DNA of 32,267 nt from CAYYYG01 sp964490875 (GCA_964490875.1 CAZBEF010000013.1:1-32267); one strand, 5' to 3'. Numbered from the stretch's first letter, positions 6,867 to 15,938 are shown. Notes: generated by a model from the sequence alone, not told the origin. Translations and numbers: made by a program.

Positions 6867-8276
6867 ATGAAAGAGCAATCAGATGTAATTCGTGCCATGA
6901 GCCGAGATTTTAAAGGAAAAAATGTTTATGTTATAGGTTTAGGGCTTCTTGGCGGAGGTTTAGGTGTTACAGAATTTTTTGATAACGTAGGAGCTAGCGT
7001 AACAGTAACAGATAAAAAATCTGCTAAAGATTTGAAGCCTTCAGTTGAGGCACTCAGAGACAGAAAAGTGAATCTAATGCTGGGAGATGATTATTTAGAT
7101 GATATATTCAGAGCAGATGTGATTATCCCTGGAACTGGTGTCCCATTAGATTTACCGGTTTTAGTAAAAGCAGAACAAAAAGGTATAAAAATTGAAACTG
7201 AAACAGAAATATTTGTCCGATATCTTCCTGCCGAGAATCCAATGATAGGAATAACAGGTACACGGGGAAAATCGACCACAACACAAATGATTCATAATAT
7301 GCTTATTGATGCAGGTAAAAGAGTCCATTTAGGTGGAAACGTTGCTAATACATCTACTATTAACATTTTAAATGAGTTATTACCTGGTGACCCAGTTGTT
7401 CTTGAACTTTCATCTAAACGCCTAGAAGGATTTGAGCGAGCTCAAAGATCACCACAAGTTGCTGTATATACTAATTTAACGCCGGATCATTTAGATGCCC
7501 ATTCAGGCGGGATGGAAGGATACGCATATGCAAAAAGCGCCATATATAGGCATCAGACTACGCGAGATACGTTAGTAGCACATCATGACTTACTAAATAC
7601 TGTCAATCCACTACTCGGCAGAACTCCTATCAATAAAAGAGATGTTAGAGGTAAATTAATAGAATTTGATCAACGTGATTATCCAGGCGAATTACATTAT
7701 ATTCAAGGTGAACATAATCGATCAAATGCAGCTGCGGCTTATTTGGTTGGAGTCAGTTTATTGGGATTGGCTCGTAATCAGGTACAAGATTCATTAGCGG
7801 CGTTTAAAGGTCTTGATTATAGACAGCAAATTATTGCACAAAAAGGTAATGTAACATTTGTAAATGATTCATGTTCTACAATGCCACGCGCTGTAGAAGT
7901 TGCTATTGATGCTATGCAAGACCAGAAAATTATGTTAGTAATGGGTGGAAATTCAAAAGGGCTCCCACTTGATCAATTTGGATTAATTCAAGATCAATTA
8001 CGTAAAGTAGAAAAGATTTTACTGTTATATAGTCAAGGATCATTCACAAGAGAAATAGAACCTATCCTATCTGATAAGTATCCTGAAAAAATGCTAGGTG
8101 TATTTGATTCATTACAAGAAATCGTGTCACAAGCTTATCAATATGCTGAGCAATTAGGCGAAGCTGTAAGAATAGTTTTTTCGCCAGGAGCTACATCATT
8201 CGGCATGTTTAAAAATGAATTCGATAGAGGTGCACAGTTTACAGATGCAGTTAATGCGTTTCTTAAGCAGCTATAG
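6867..8276 (+). CDS. murD: UDP-N-acetylmuramoylalanine--D-glutamate ligase (MurD)
   Basis: Cytoplasmic ligase adding D-Glu to UDP-MurNAc-L-Ala in peptidoglycan synthesis, 469 residues. An N-terminal Rossmann domain (VYVIGLGLLGGGLG, about 20-33) is followed by the ATP loop GTRGKSTT (131-138), TNLTPDHLDAH (202-212), a YAK that fits the carbamylated Lys (about 223), HNRSNAAAA, and the C-terminal SPGATSFGMFKNEFDRG typical of MurD. Two usual motifs deviate: ELSS is followed by KRLE rather than FQLE, and the common NDSKATN reads NDSCSTM, losing a conserved Lys. I take the ATG at 6867 rather than the GTG at 6828, because the latter overlaps the -10 box. It converges on a PgeF-like gene, also linked to peptidoglycan. 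Confidence 0.9.
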   Translation: MKEQSDVIRAMSRDFKGKNVYVIGLGLLGGGLGVTEFFDNVGASVTVTDKKSAKDLKPSVEALRDRKVNLMLGDDYLDDIFRADVIIPGTGVPLDLPVLVKAEQKGIKIETETEIFVRYLPAENPMIGITGTRGKSTTTQMIHNMLIDAGKRVHLGGNVANTSTINILNELLPGDPVVLELSSKRLEGFERAQRSPQVAVYTNLTPDHLDAHSGGMEGYAYAKSAIYRHQTTRDTLVAHHDLLNTVNPLLGRTPINKRDVRGKLIEFDQRDYPGELHYIQGEHNRSNAAAAYLVGVSLLGLARNQVQDSLAAFKGLDYRQQIIAQKGNVTFVNDSCSTMPRAVEVAIDAMQDQKIMLVMGGNSKGLPLDQFGLIQDQLRKVEKILLLYSQGSFTREIEPILSDKYPEKMLGVFDSLQEIVSQAYQYAEQLGEAVRIVFSPGATSFGMFKNEFDRGAQFTDAVNAFLKQL

Positions 8277-8285
8277 TAAAGTTTA

Positions 8286-9272
8286 TTATAGCGAGACAAC
8301 CATAATCGGTCTTCCATTCGGAACAGTATCCAAAGTCATTCCTTGAGAAGTAGTATATCTACGCGAAAAACCTGTCCCACTTGTTGCAGCTTCATAAGTA
8401 CATTCTTCAAGTGATTGGATATTCTGTAGAGGTATTTCTTCGGCAAGTTGTTCATACAATAGTCCACGCATATCCACCTCAATCTGATCTGGTTCAGAAC
8501 GAGATTCTTTTAGATGATTTTTCCACTGAAAATTAGATTGTAATAATTTTGCAGCAAAAGCTGAATCTACTGTGTGATGCCGAGGAGAAATAGAAGGTCC
8601 AACACCTAAATATATATCATCTGGATTTGCTCCATATACTTCTTTAACAGCTTGTAGTGCAGTATTGGCAAAACCTTCACCAATTTCTTTTCGCCCGGAA
8701 TGCATAATTCCTGTGATAGGCTTTCCTCTTCTGTTTCTTGCAAATAACATCATACCTACACAGTCACCTGGTTTAAAAGTAATAGGAAGATCAGGTACGT
8801 CAGTAAATATAGCATGTACTGATAAAGTCACTGCACCTTCACTTACCGCACCATAAATTTCATCAATTTCCTTTAAGATGTTGGGATTTTTTGCTAGCTG
8901 ATTTCTAAAAAAACTATCGGCAACAAAGTAACCTTCTTGAATAATACCTTGAACTCCATCGATACCCAGATGTGTACCAGTGTCGGAAGCACCAATTTCT
9001 TTAAAAAAGTCTCTAATACGGACTAAGGTTTCAGGGTATGGAGTAGTTCTTCCTTTCACAAATGAATAGTTAGTTAAGCCTCCCCATGAAAAGCCATGTT
9101 TTAAACCATATGGAAGACCTACACGATTTAATAGAGGAAATTGTGCAATTCCTGATTGATAAGCTTCAGGGTGTCTTAAATAAACAGGTCTAGGGAGAAT
9201 ATCAATAGATTCAGTGGTTGATATCTCCGCGATTTTTCTTCCTGGGCGATTTTCGGCTATAGTTAATGTCAT
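8286..9272 (-). CDS. PgeF/YfiH-like (DUF152, laccase-domain) protein
   Basis: Member of the multicopper-oxidase-like DUF152 family; its E. coli relative PgeF proofreads peptidoglycan precursors by removing misplaced L-Ser. Visible family landmarks: HGFSWGG (about 60), GDCVGMMLF with the metal Cys, the HSG that supplies a metal His, GVGPSIS, and a C-terminal ECTY...GFSRRYTT. The first metal His normally lies in a QVHG motif; here the region reads GIDGVQGI with no His, so the metal site may be incomplete. At 328 residues it is longer than the usual ~245, with extra residues at both ends. The gene is convergent with murD (9 nt between stops). Confidence 0.8.
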   Translation of the reverse strand: MTLTIAENRPGRKIAEISTTESIDILPRPVYLRHPEAYQSGIAQFPLLNRVGLPYGLKHGFSWGGLTNYSFVKGRTTPYPETLVRIRDFFKEIGASDTGTHLGIDGVQGIIQEGYFVADSFFRNQLAKNPNILKEIDEIYGAVSEGAVTLSVHAIFTDVPDLPITFKPGDCVGMMLFARNRRGKPITGIMHSGRKEIGEGFANTALQAVKEVYGANPDDIYLGVGPSISPRHHTVDSAFAAKLLQSNFQWKNHLKESRSEPDQIEVDMRGLLYEQLAEEIPLQNIQSLEECTYEAATSGTGFSRRYTTSQGMTLDTVPNGRPIMVVSL

Positions 9273-9546
9273 AGTCCTAGAGTTGTATTATATCATAAAG
9301 TATGTAAAAGATGTGTATAAAATAAATCGCTTTCCAGATATGATGGTAATTTGTAAAATATTGCTAAGAGAGCATTTAGTTTTAATGTTAGTGCGAGTGT
9401 TTTAGATGTATTTTCTATCACTTCCATAACCTCTGTCTCCGCTTTATAATGAAATGTTCATTCAGATTATTAAAATACAGTTTTTGCGTATCTAACTTTT
9501 GTATGATAGTATATGTACACGATCGGTTTATTAATTTTTTTATTCT
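9273..9546. other. AT-rich divergent intergenic region
   Basis: This 274-bp stretch separates the PgeF-like gene from gdhA. It holds -10-like boxes on the plus strand (TATAAT 9445-9450; TATGAT 9502-9507) with poor -35 partners. I see no RNA gene or convincing ORF in it. Confidence 0.4.
9287..9292 (-). promoter_or_regulatory. -10 box of the PgeF-like gene
   Basis: Minus-strand TATAAT at 9292-9287 ends 14 nt before the ATG at 9272. No good -35 was found. Confidence 0.4.
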
Positions 9547-10839
9547 ATGAAAACACAAAACGAAATGCTCAACAGCGCACAGGCGATTATTTCAAAAACA
9601 GGAAAGGCGATTGGATTACCGGAAAATATCATCAAGCGAATTATCGAGCCCGAATTCATTCATGAACTGAATATTCCCGTAAAGATGGACAATGGAGAAC
9701 TTCAGCTTTTTAAGGGCTTTCGAATTCAGCATAACAGTGCTTTAGGGCCTTATAAAGGCGGAATCCGTTTCCATCCGCAGGTCTCGCGCGAAGAAGTGCA
9801 GGCTTTGGCCACACTCATGAGTATAAAATGCGCGGTGGCGGGAATTCCTTATGGCGGGGGTAAAGGCGGCATCATTGTCGATCCTAAAAAGCTTTCTTCA
9901 GCCGAATTGGAAAAACTTTCCCGCGAATATGCTACACGGATTGCTTCATTTATCGGAGAAGATGTCGACGTTCCGGCACCAGATGTAAATACAAACGGAC
10001 AAATTATGATGTGGATGATTGATTCATATGAAAAGAAAATAGGGAAGAAAAGCCCGGCAACATTCACCGGAAAGCCGGTGGAGCAGGGTGGATCTTTAGG
10101 CCGGACCGAAGCAACAGGCCGCGGCGGTGTGATGGTTATGAAGGCGCTTATCAATAGTCTAAAGTCCGAAGTCCGAAGTCCGAAGTCTAATGGGGATTAT
10201 ACAGTTGCGGTGCAGGGATTTGGGAATGTGGGGTATTATTTTGCTGAAATTGCTGCAGAAGAAGGTTATAAAGTAATTTCTGTCTCTGATTCAAAAGGAG
10301 GAATAGTAAAAACGAAGGGCCAAGACATGAATCCTCTGGATATTAAGCTAGTGATGGAATGCAAAAAGGAGAAGGGGACACTGGCGGGATGCTACTGTGC
10401 CGGAGGAGTGTGCGATACGCGGGGCGGTAAACTCATTTCCAATGAAGAAGTGTTGGAACTACCTGTTGATATCTTGGTTCCTGCAGCTTTGGAGAATGTC
10501 ATTAATGAAAAAAACATGGATAAGATAAAAGCGAAGATTATCGTTGAAATGGCCAACGGTCCGATAACCGAAGAAGCCTACGAATATCTTTCCAAAAAAG
10601 GCGTCATCATTGTTCCCGATGTTCTGGCCAATGCCGGCGGTGTCATAGTTTCATATTTGGAATGGTTTCAGAATAAAAAGAATGAAAAGTGGACTGAAGC
10701 CGAAGTCAATAAAAAACTTGAAGAAATTATTACAAAGTCTTTTGATGAAATCTGGGCGCGAAAACAGTCAAAAAAGATTTATTTCAAACAGGCTGCATTT
10801 GAAGTGGGTATTGAGCGCATTGTAAAGGGATTAAAGTGA
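9547..10839 (+). CDS. gdhA: Glutamate dehydrogenase
   Basis: Interconverts glutamate and 2-oxoglutarate plus ammonia using NAD(P); 430 residues, typical of the hexameric family. Substrate-binding GPYKGGIRF (67-75), catalytic Lys106 in PYGGGKGG, and Asp146 in PAPDVNTNG are present. The second domain carries the Rossmann motif VQGFGNVG and the C-terminal ANGP and PDVLANAGGVIVSYLEW motifs. Just before the Rossmann fold a heptamer tandem DNA repeat (10156-10190) encodes LKSEVRSPKSNG, a probable surface loop absent in most relatives as I recall them. No Shine-Dalgarno site precedes the ATG. It stands as a monocistronic unit or leads into the small gene at 10861. Confidence 0.95.
   Translation: MKTQNEMLNSAQAIISKTGKAIGLPENIIKRIIEPEFIHELNIPVKMDNGELQLFKGFRIQHNSALGPYKGGIRFHPQVSREEVQALATLMSIKCAVAGIPYGGGKGGIIVDPKKLSSAELEKLSREYATRIASFIGEDVDVPAPDVNTNGQIMMWMIDSYEKKIGKKSPATFTGKPVEQGGSLGRTEATGRGGVMVMKALINSLKSEVRSPKSNGDYTVAVQGFGNVGYYFAEIAAEEGYKVISVSDSKGGIVKTKGQDMNPLDIKLVMECKKEKGTLAGCYCAGGVCDTRGGKLISNEEVLELPVDILVPAALENVINEKNMDKIKAKIIVEMANGPITEEAYEYLSKKGVIIVPDVLANAGGVIVSYLEWFQNKKNEKWTEAEVNKKLEEIITKSFDEIWARKQSKKIYFKQAAFEVGIERIVKGLK
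10156..10190 (+). repeat. Heptanucleotide tandem repeat inside gdhA
   Basis: Five 7-bp units in a row: AGTCTAA, three AGTCCGA, AGTCTAA. The unit length is not a multiple of three, so gain or loss of a single unit would shift the gdhA frame. It currently reads through. Confidence 0.9.
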
Positions 10840-10848
10840 GTTTTTGTG

Positions 10849-10854
10849 TATAAT
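10849..10854 (+). promoter_or_regulatory. -10 box of the 95-aa gene
   Basis: TATAAT at 10849-10854 ends 6 nt before the ATG at 10861, placing the transcription start on the start codon. The -35 region is poor. Confidence 0.5.
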
Positions 10855-10860
10855 ATTAGC

Positions 10861-11148
10861 ATGGCAGTCCCACAAGAAGCGCAATGTCCATTGCGAAATG
10901 GCAGTTTCTCAAGTTCGGGCGAAATTCCCGATTCTATTCCCGATCTTTCATATAGTGCTGAGGCAATAACAGATCCAAACGAGTTTGGGCAGCGGGACTG
11001 GTCAACTTCTATATCTTGTACAGTCGAAGGTTGCGGTTTATATTATTTTGCCTTGATAAAAAATCAAGATAATCCCGCTAACGCTATTCGTACTGCTGCG
11101 GCCGTACTCTCTTCACGGTGTGAAACTCGTGAATTCTTGGCTGGCTAG
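10861..11148 (+). CDS. Small four-cysteine protein, unknown function
   Basis: A 95-residue protein I do not recognise. It has four Cys (9, 53, 58, 87), two of them in a CX4C arrangement (CTVEGC), which could bind zinc or form disulfides. It has no signal peptide or membrane segment. The ATG at 10861 is preferred over an in-frame GTG at 10846, because that GTG overlaps the -10 box. It starts 21 nt after gdhA and is followed by the LysM-M23 gene, which has its own -10 box. Confidence 0.6.
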   Translation: MAVPQEAQCPLRNGSFSSSGEIPDSIPDLSYSAEAITDPNEFGQRDWSTSISCTVEGCGLYYFALIKNQDNPANAIRTAAAVLSSRCETREFLAG

Positions 11149-11167
11149 ATCAAGATTGTGGTACAAT
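11137..11167 (+). promoter_or_regulatory. Promoter of the LysM-M23 gene
   Basis: TTGGCT (11137-11142) and TACAAT (11162-11167) are spaced 19 bp. The ATG at 11181 follows 13 nt after the -10. Confidence 0.4.
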
Positions 11168-11180
11168 ATAACATTCGCAT

Positions 11181-12248
11181 ATGCAGGATCTCCGCGAATT
11201 CCTTCTGTTTCTGAAGGAGTACACAACATCCAGGTTACTCGTAACTGGCCACAGGTTTGAAAAGGTTAAAGATATTATCGTGGCTTTGCTTATCGTTAAG
11301 CGTGGAAAATATTCGAGTTCGTTCCTCAATACTACGTTTTTCCTCCTTGTTGCTACCGTGTTTATAGGAGGACCGACAATTGCCGAAAATAATCCGCTTA
11401 TTAATTCGCTTCAGACGCCGGATCGTTCGCTTCAACAGACCGTAATTTCTTATAATCCGCTCGAAAATCCGCTTTCAACCGTTGTTTCTTTGGGAAGGCC
11501 GCGCGATAGTGTCATAAACTATACCGTCAAACCAGGAGATACGCTGGCTTCTATCGCCAAAAATTTCGGCATTAGTGTAGACACCATCAAATGGGCGAAT
11601 GACCTAAAGACTGAGACAATTCATGCAGGCAACACTCTTAAAATTCCTCCGGTTACCGGAGTTGTGCATAAAGTTGTTTCCGGAGAAAATGTGTATACTA
11701 TCGCGAAGAAATATAAAGTCGATCCGCAGAAGATAGTAAACTTTCCATTCAACGATTTTACCGACCTTGATACATTCGCCCTGGCATCGGGCCAAACATT
11801 ATATGTCCCTGATGGTGTTATCGAAGAAGAACAGCCTAAGTATGCGGCGGCTCAAATGTATGGCCAGATTCAGGCAGGGGTAAAAGGATCTTCACAATTT
11901 ATTTGGCCGACAACGGGTGTTATCACTCAGTATCCAATCTGGTACCACATGGCGCTTGATATCGCCAATCCTTCATTACCAGCTGTCATCGCTGCTGATA
12001 CAGGAACCGTAGTTTTCTCCGGCTGTATTGCATATGGTTATGGATGTCATGTAATCATAGATCATGGCAACGGCTACCAATCATTGTATGGCCATATGTC
12101 GGTCCTGAGCGTGTCGCCGGGGCAGGCGGTTAGCCAGGGTCAGCAAATTGGAAAAATGGGCTCTACCGGCCGTTCTACGGGCCCTCACTTGCATTTTGAA
12201 ATCCGTTCCGGTGGAACATTGTTGAATCCATTAAACTTTTTGAGGTAA
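11181..12248 (+). CDS. LysM-M23 membrane-anchored peptidoglycan endopeptidase
   Basis: Cell-envelope zinc endopeptidase that cuts peptidoglycan cross-links, 355 residues. A ~45-residue cytoplasmic N-terminus precedes one membrane segment (about 48-64). Two LysM peptidoglycan-binding domains follow (about 113-156, YTVKPGDTLASIAKNFGIS; and 161-209, HKVVSGENVYTIAKKY). The C-terminal M23 lysostaphin-type domain (about 240-355) shows HMALD (His256, Asp260) and HLHFE (His336 and His338), the expected zinc and catalytic residues. Complete in length and motifs. It is the only classical peptidoglycan hydrolase in the window and ends just before a palindrome shared with the convergent glycosidase operon. 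Confidence 0.93.
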   Translation: MQDLREFLLFLKEYTTSRLLVTGHRFEKVKDIIVALLIVKRGKYSSSFLNTTFFLLVATVFIGGPTIAENNPLINSLQTPDRSLQQTVISYNPLENPLSTVVSLGRPRDSVINYTVKPGDTLASIAKNFGISVDTIKWANDLKTETIHAGNTLKIPPVTGVVHKVVSGENVYTIAKKYKVDPQKIVNFPFNDFTDLDTFALASGQTLYVPDGVIEEEQPKYAAAQMYGQIQAGVKGSSQFIWPTTGVITQYPIWYHMALDIANPSLPAVIAADTGTVVFSGCIAYGYGCHVIIDHGNGYQSLYGHMSVLSVSPGQAVSQGQQIGKMGSTGRSTGPHLHFEIRSGGTLLNPLNFLR

Positions 12249-12267
12249 GCATTGAAACATTGTGTAG

Positions 12268-12288
12268 ATTCCTGGTCAAGCCTGGAAT
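12268..12288. terminator. Hairpin between convergent genes (REP-like)
   Basis: ATTCCTGG at 12268-12275, loop TCAAG, and CCTGGAAT at 12281-12288 pair at 7 of 8 positions. It lies between the stops of the LysM-M23 gene and the GH26 gene. There is no U-tract, so it may be a REP-type stability element rather than a true intrinsic terminator. Confidence 0.4.
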
Positions 12289-12297
12289 GACAGCACA

Positions 12298-13740
12298 TTA
12301 TTTTAAGTAAGATTTTCTCCAAATCTCGAAGTCGATAATATTTATTGCCGCATCAGAATTAAAGTCGGCAGTCTTTGAAACTGCTGATCCGGTAAATTCT
12401 TTTCTCCAGATTTCAAAGTCAGCTAAATCGATTCTTCCATTACAGTCTGAATCACCCTGATTTTTCAATGAACATAGTGCAGAAGTAGGAGAAGGAGACG
12501 GCGGGTTTGTTGGAGAAATGGTTATTGTCGGATTAGGAGTGGGCGAAGATGTTGGTGTTGAAGTGGGGGCAGAAGAAATCGGCTGAATGGGTTGCAGTTT
12601 GGGAAGATTGCTAAAAGTATTTGCAACATAGTTTGATTTATTTATTGCGTTTGCGAATGCTGTCTGTGATGTCGAAGATGATTCTATGGAATATTTTATT
12701 ACTCCGCCACTTTCCGGGAAGTTCCAGTTAAACCAAACAAGTGCATGAATGTTAGGAAAATTATTCGGAAGTTGTGTACCGATACCATCGGTTATCCAGC
12801 TTGCTTTTGATCCGCCAATTTCGGAAGATGAAGTTTCGGCAATCATCATAGGCTTATTGGGCGCGATTGTTTGAATATGATTGTATGTCGGCGTAAAAAC
12901 CTGAGAAAATGTTTTCCACGAATCAGGTTTTGCCGGATCGGTGCCAAAGTTATATCCGTCCATACACGTCCAATCGACATAGGTATTTCCCGGATACAAT
13001 CCTTCAAGCGCTATGCTGCCTGAAAAATCCACATTCGGACACCATACCCAGGTAACATTAGTTGCACCGACTTGGGTAAAAATATCATGCACATGACGCC
13101 ATGCATTTACATAATCGCCCGGTTGATTTCCATTTGCTTTTTCACTCCAGCTATACCAGCTGCCGTTCATCTCCCACGCAAACCGCAAGAAGAAGGGGTA
13201 GCCCCAATTTTTTGCCGCTGTTGCCCATTCGGTGATAAACATGTCAAAGGTTTTGCAGGTCGAAGTCACTGTGATGTCACAGTTTGCTCCATACCGGCTG
13301 CCGTTTATTATCCGCGATAAGCTGAAGTTAGGCTGTGTTGTTTTATTACCATTTCCATCCCATGGACCCCAGGTAAACAGCGATATCGATCCGCGCGCCC
13401 GCACCTTCTCAAATAAATTTGTCTGAAATGGATAATAATTATTGGTCGGCCAGGAAGTGCTGTTAAACCATGGTGTTCCCCAATGAAGAATTGATATTTT
13501 TTTCTGAGCGTGATTTTCAAACAGACTAACTGCATCAGATGCAGTATTACCGTTCTGATCTTTACCGTCCATACACCACGGCGGATTGCCGCAGGTAACT
13601 CCTACTGTCGGCGCATCGATCAAGGCTCCCCAATAGATTTGTTTTGTGGTCTGCGCTTCTGCGTTTAACGAAAAAATCAGAGGTACTGTCAAAATGAAGA
13701 ATATTGCAGATAATTTTTTGAAAAAGAAATACAGCCGCAT
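12298..13740 (-). CDS. Secreted GH26-type glycoside hydrolase with dockerin-like tail
   Basis: A 480-residue secreted enzyme. A signal peptide (about 1-29, ending AEA) is followed by a TIM barrel with the GH26 hallmarks: the acid/base Glu190 in RFAWEMNGSWYSW and the probable nucleophile Glu302 in IAETSSSE. GH26 members are mostly beta-1,4-mannanases, with some mixed-linkage glucanases and xylanases; the substrate cannot be read here. A Ser/Thr/Pro linker (about 385-422) leads to the 58-residue dockerin-like module at the C-terminus. It is the last gene of a minus-strand series of five and has 37 nt before it, more than the 6-7 nt between the middle genes. Confidence 0.85.
   Translation of the reverse strand: MRLYFFFKKLSAIFFILTVPLIFSLNAEAQTTKQIYWGALIDAPTVGVTCGNPPWCMDGKDQNGNTASDAVSLFENHAQKKISILHWGTPWFNSTSWPTNNYYPFQTNLFEKVRARGSISLFTWGPWDGNGNKTTQPNFSLSRIINGSRYGANCDITVTSTCKTFDMFITEWATAAKNWGYPFFLRFAWEMNGSWYSWSEKANGNQPGDYVNAWRHVHDIFTQVGATNVTWVWCPNVDFSGSIALEGLYPGNTYVDWTCMDGYNFGTDPAKPDSWKTFSQVFTPTYNHIQTIAPNKPMMIAETSSSEIGGSKASWITDGIGTQLPNNFPNIHALVWFNWNFPESGGVIKYSIESSSTSQTAFANAINKSNYVANTFSNLPKLQPIQPISSAPTSTPTSSPTPNPTITISPTNPPSPSPTSALCSLKNQGDSDCNGRIDLADFEIWRKEFTGSAVSKTADFNSDAAINIIDFEIWRKSYLK
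12301..12474 (-). other. Dockerin-like module, copy 1 (GH26 protein)
   Basis: Last 58 residues, from CSLKNQGDSDCNG to FEIWRKSYLK. There are two calcium-loop-like repeats, GDSDCNGRIDLADFEIWRK and ADFNSDAAINIIDFEIWRK. Cys1 and Cys11 are shared with the other copies. Confidence 0.8.
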
Positions 13741-13777
13741 GCTATCACGTTACATGATTTAGAGCTCTTTATCAAGC

Positions 13778-15931
13778 TTATTTTAAGAATGACTTTCTCC
13801 AGATTTCGAAGTCGGTGATATTGACTAAACTATCATTATTGAAATCAGCCGTTTTTGTAGAAAGAGAACCGGTGAATTCTTTTCTGAATATTTCAAAATC
13901 AGCCAGATCGGCTTTTCCGCTGCAGTCTGCATCACCCTGGGATTTTAATGAACAGCCGGGATCGGGTGTTGGTGTGTTAGTACTGCTTCCTGTTCGGACA
14001 TCGATATAGTCCAGATCATAATAATTAGAATTTAATCTGATTTTTATGTCATGAGATCCGGCGCTTAAAGCAACATTGGAAAGGGTATGAATTTTATACA
14101 TGTCCCATCCGCCGGATGAAGTTATGGTAACGGTTCCTCGTGAAGAAGTTTCATTATCCACATATACGCTGAGAGATTTATTCAGCGTGGTATCGTCTGT
14201 CGATGTGGCAAAGTCGAAACTATATGTTGCTGTCATTGGTGATTGTACTTGGTAGGTAAGGACAGGTTGATCAGTGCCTAAATACCCGATCCGTTGTCCG
14301 TTCGATGCGGAAGCGGTAGATACGACAGAAAAGGTGCCTGTTCCTGAAGAATAATTTTCGGCTTCAATTTTTGCAGGAAGAGTTACAGCCGATGGAGGAT
14401 TTGTCGGTGTTGGAGTTGGCGTACTGATTGATGTCGGCCATGGAGTTGAGGTAGGGCCGGTGGGGGTTGGTCCTGTGGCGCAGTTGACATTCATCGAATA
14501 TCCTTTAGAAGAAGATCCAGAGCTGCTTAAGTATTTCTGACAGATTTCTGCATTTACGCTGAAGTTTGGTGTATTTAAAAATGTGGCAAATTCACTCCTG
14601 ATTCTGTCTTCCATGGGCCACGGCCATAAGCTCTGCGAAGTCAGTGTTCCGTCTATATACCTATTCTGCAAGCGCGCTCCTTCTCCCTTCTGAGTTGTAT
14701 TTCCAATATAAGAATTCGTAAATGTGCTGAGATTTATCTGATGAGTATTCCCGCCGTTTTCGCTCTTTTCGTCTTGGCGTGCTACCGCACCATTATTTAC
14801 TGTGGTTATATGATCAAAAACGGTATCACTGCTTTGCGCGCCGCCATCCATTCCAACTCCAACGCCGGCGTTATCGACCGATAATAAATCACGGAATTGA
14901 TTGCCTCTCACGTTACCCTGGCCCCATACTTCAAATCCCATTCTAAACGAAATCCATCCGTCGGCACCTCCGTCTGGAAGCGGGACTGTCTGGGTACTGC
15001 AGTTTCCTCCAGTGTCTGGATCTATTGCCGGATTCGGCCGGGTTGGATAGGTGAAATAATTCCATACGCTGCCATTGTAGTCACGGCCCTGCAAAACCGA
15101 TATGCTGCCGAGAATTTTATTACCTACAGCAGAAGCGGAAGTGTCGTTCGCCTGGGTAAACATTCCTGTTATCGAACGGCCGTACGCGATAGAATTCTCA
15201 ATAGAAGAATTCGATACATTGTAAAGTCCGATATTATTTCCGTTCGGCCAGCTCACGCCGCAGAATTTTTTTCCGTCCCAGCGCTCCCATTTGGTAAAGC
15301 ATCTTCTTACGATATTATTTTTACCCGCTTCAGCATCACCATAAATGTTCATCATATATCTTCCCGATCCGCCAGCCACACAGTCTTCAATCAGAATATT
15401 ATCGCTCCAGACTGCAGAGATGACCAGAGAATTTAAGTCCGGGCTAGCATTGTACGCGCTGACTCTTCGAAGGGTTACATTGTGTACACGCTCTGTACGA
15501 ATGTTGGAAATAGTTCCATTGATAGCTACGATTCCTTCCAGAGTATACCAGTTTCCAATTGGTCCGCCTCCGCCAAACCGCACCGGTATATTGCTGCCCC
15601 GGCCGTCTATAATTGCTTTGCCATCGTTTTTTGCTTTGATGGTTATGGGGTTTCCTGGTTGGCCGTCGCGTACATTTGGTTGAATGACTTGCGTATAGGT
15701 TCCATCAAGGAGAATCAGAGTATCACCAGGGTTAAGAGCATTCCAGGCACTGTCAAAACTTCCGAACGCATTGGCTTCAGAGCTTCCATTTTTACTGCCT
15801 GCACCGGAAGGAGAAATGTAATATGTTGCGGCATCAATAATAGATAAATGAAGAAATAAGAAAGAAGAGAGAAGAAGGGATAATGTAATAAATTGTAAAA
15901 TAATTTTTCTTCTGCTACTCATACGATTCAT
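13778..15931 (-). CDS. Secreted right-handed beta-helix protein (polysaccharide lyase-like) with CBM and dockerin-like tail
   Basis: A 717-residue secreted protein. A signal peptide (about 1-35) precedes YYISPSG and the start of a pectate-lyase-like parallel beta-helix (about 36-460), with GDTLILLDGTYTQVI and repeated short strands with Asn/Asp turns. A Pro/Thr linker follows, then a CBM6/CBM35-like beta-sandwich beginning IEAENYSSGTG (about 530-650), a second linker, and the 58-residue module. Such folds occur in pectate lyases, polygalacturonases and alginate lyases; I cannot name catalytic residues, so activity and substrate are open. It starts 7 nt after the GH140-like gene, hence the same operon. 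Confidence 0.8.
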   Translation of the reverse strand: MNRMSSRRKIILQFITLSLLLSSFLFLHLSIIDAATYYISPSGAGSKNGSSEANAFGSFDSAWNALNPGDTLILLDGTYTQVIQPNVRDGQPGNPITIKAKNDGKAIIDGRGSNIPVRFGGGGPIGNWYTLEGIVAINGTISNIRTERVHNVTLRRVSAYNASPDLNSLVISAVWSDNILIEDCVAGGSGRYMMNIYGDAEAGKNNIVRRCFTKWERWDGKKFCGVSWPNGNNIGLYNVSNSSIENSIAYGRSITGMFTQANDTSASAVGNKILGSISVLQGRDYNGSVWNYFTYPTRPNPAIDPDTGGNCSTQTVPLPDGGADGWISFRMGFEVWGQGNVRGNQFRDLLSVDNAGVGVGMDGGAQSSDTVFDHITTVNNGAVARQDEKSENGGNTHQINLSTFTNSYIGNTTQKGEGARLQNRYIDGTLTSQSLWPWPMEDRIRSEFATFLNTPNFSVNAEICQKYLSSSGSSSKGYSMNVNCATGPTPTGPTSTPWPTSISTPTPTPTNPPSAVTLPAKIEAENYSSGTGTFSVVSTASASNGQRIGYLGTDQPVLTYQVQSPMTATYSFDFATSTDDTTLNKSLSVYVDNETSSRGTVTITSSGGWDMYKIHTLSNVALSAGSHDIKIRLNSNYYDLDYIDVRTGSSTNTPTPDPGCSLKSQGDADCSGKADLADFEIFRKEFTGSLSTKTADFNNDSLVNITDFEIWRKSFLK
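13781..13954 (-). other. Dockerin-like module, copy 2 (beta-helix protein)
   Basis: Last 58 residues, from CSLKSQGDADCSG to FEIWRKSFLK. Same length and Cys positions as the other copies; the first repeat reads FEIFRK instead of FEIWRK. Confidence 0.8.
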
Positions 15932-15938
15932 TATACTT

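Noticed and set aside
8270..8292. GCTATA/TATAGC inverted repeat between murD and the PgeF-like gene
   Set aside because: Short and AT-rich, it spans both stop codons and probably arises by chance; no U-tract.
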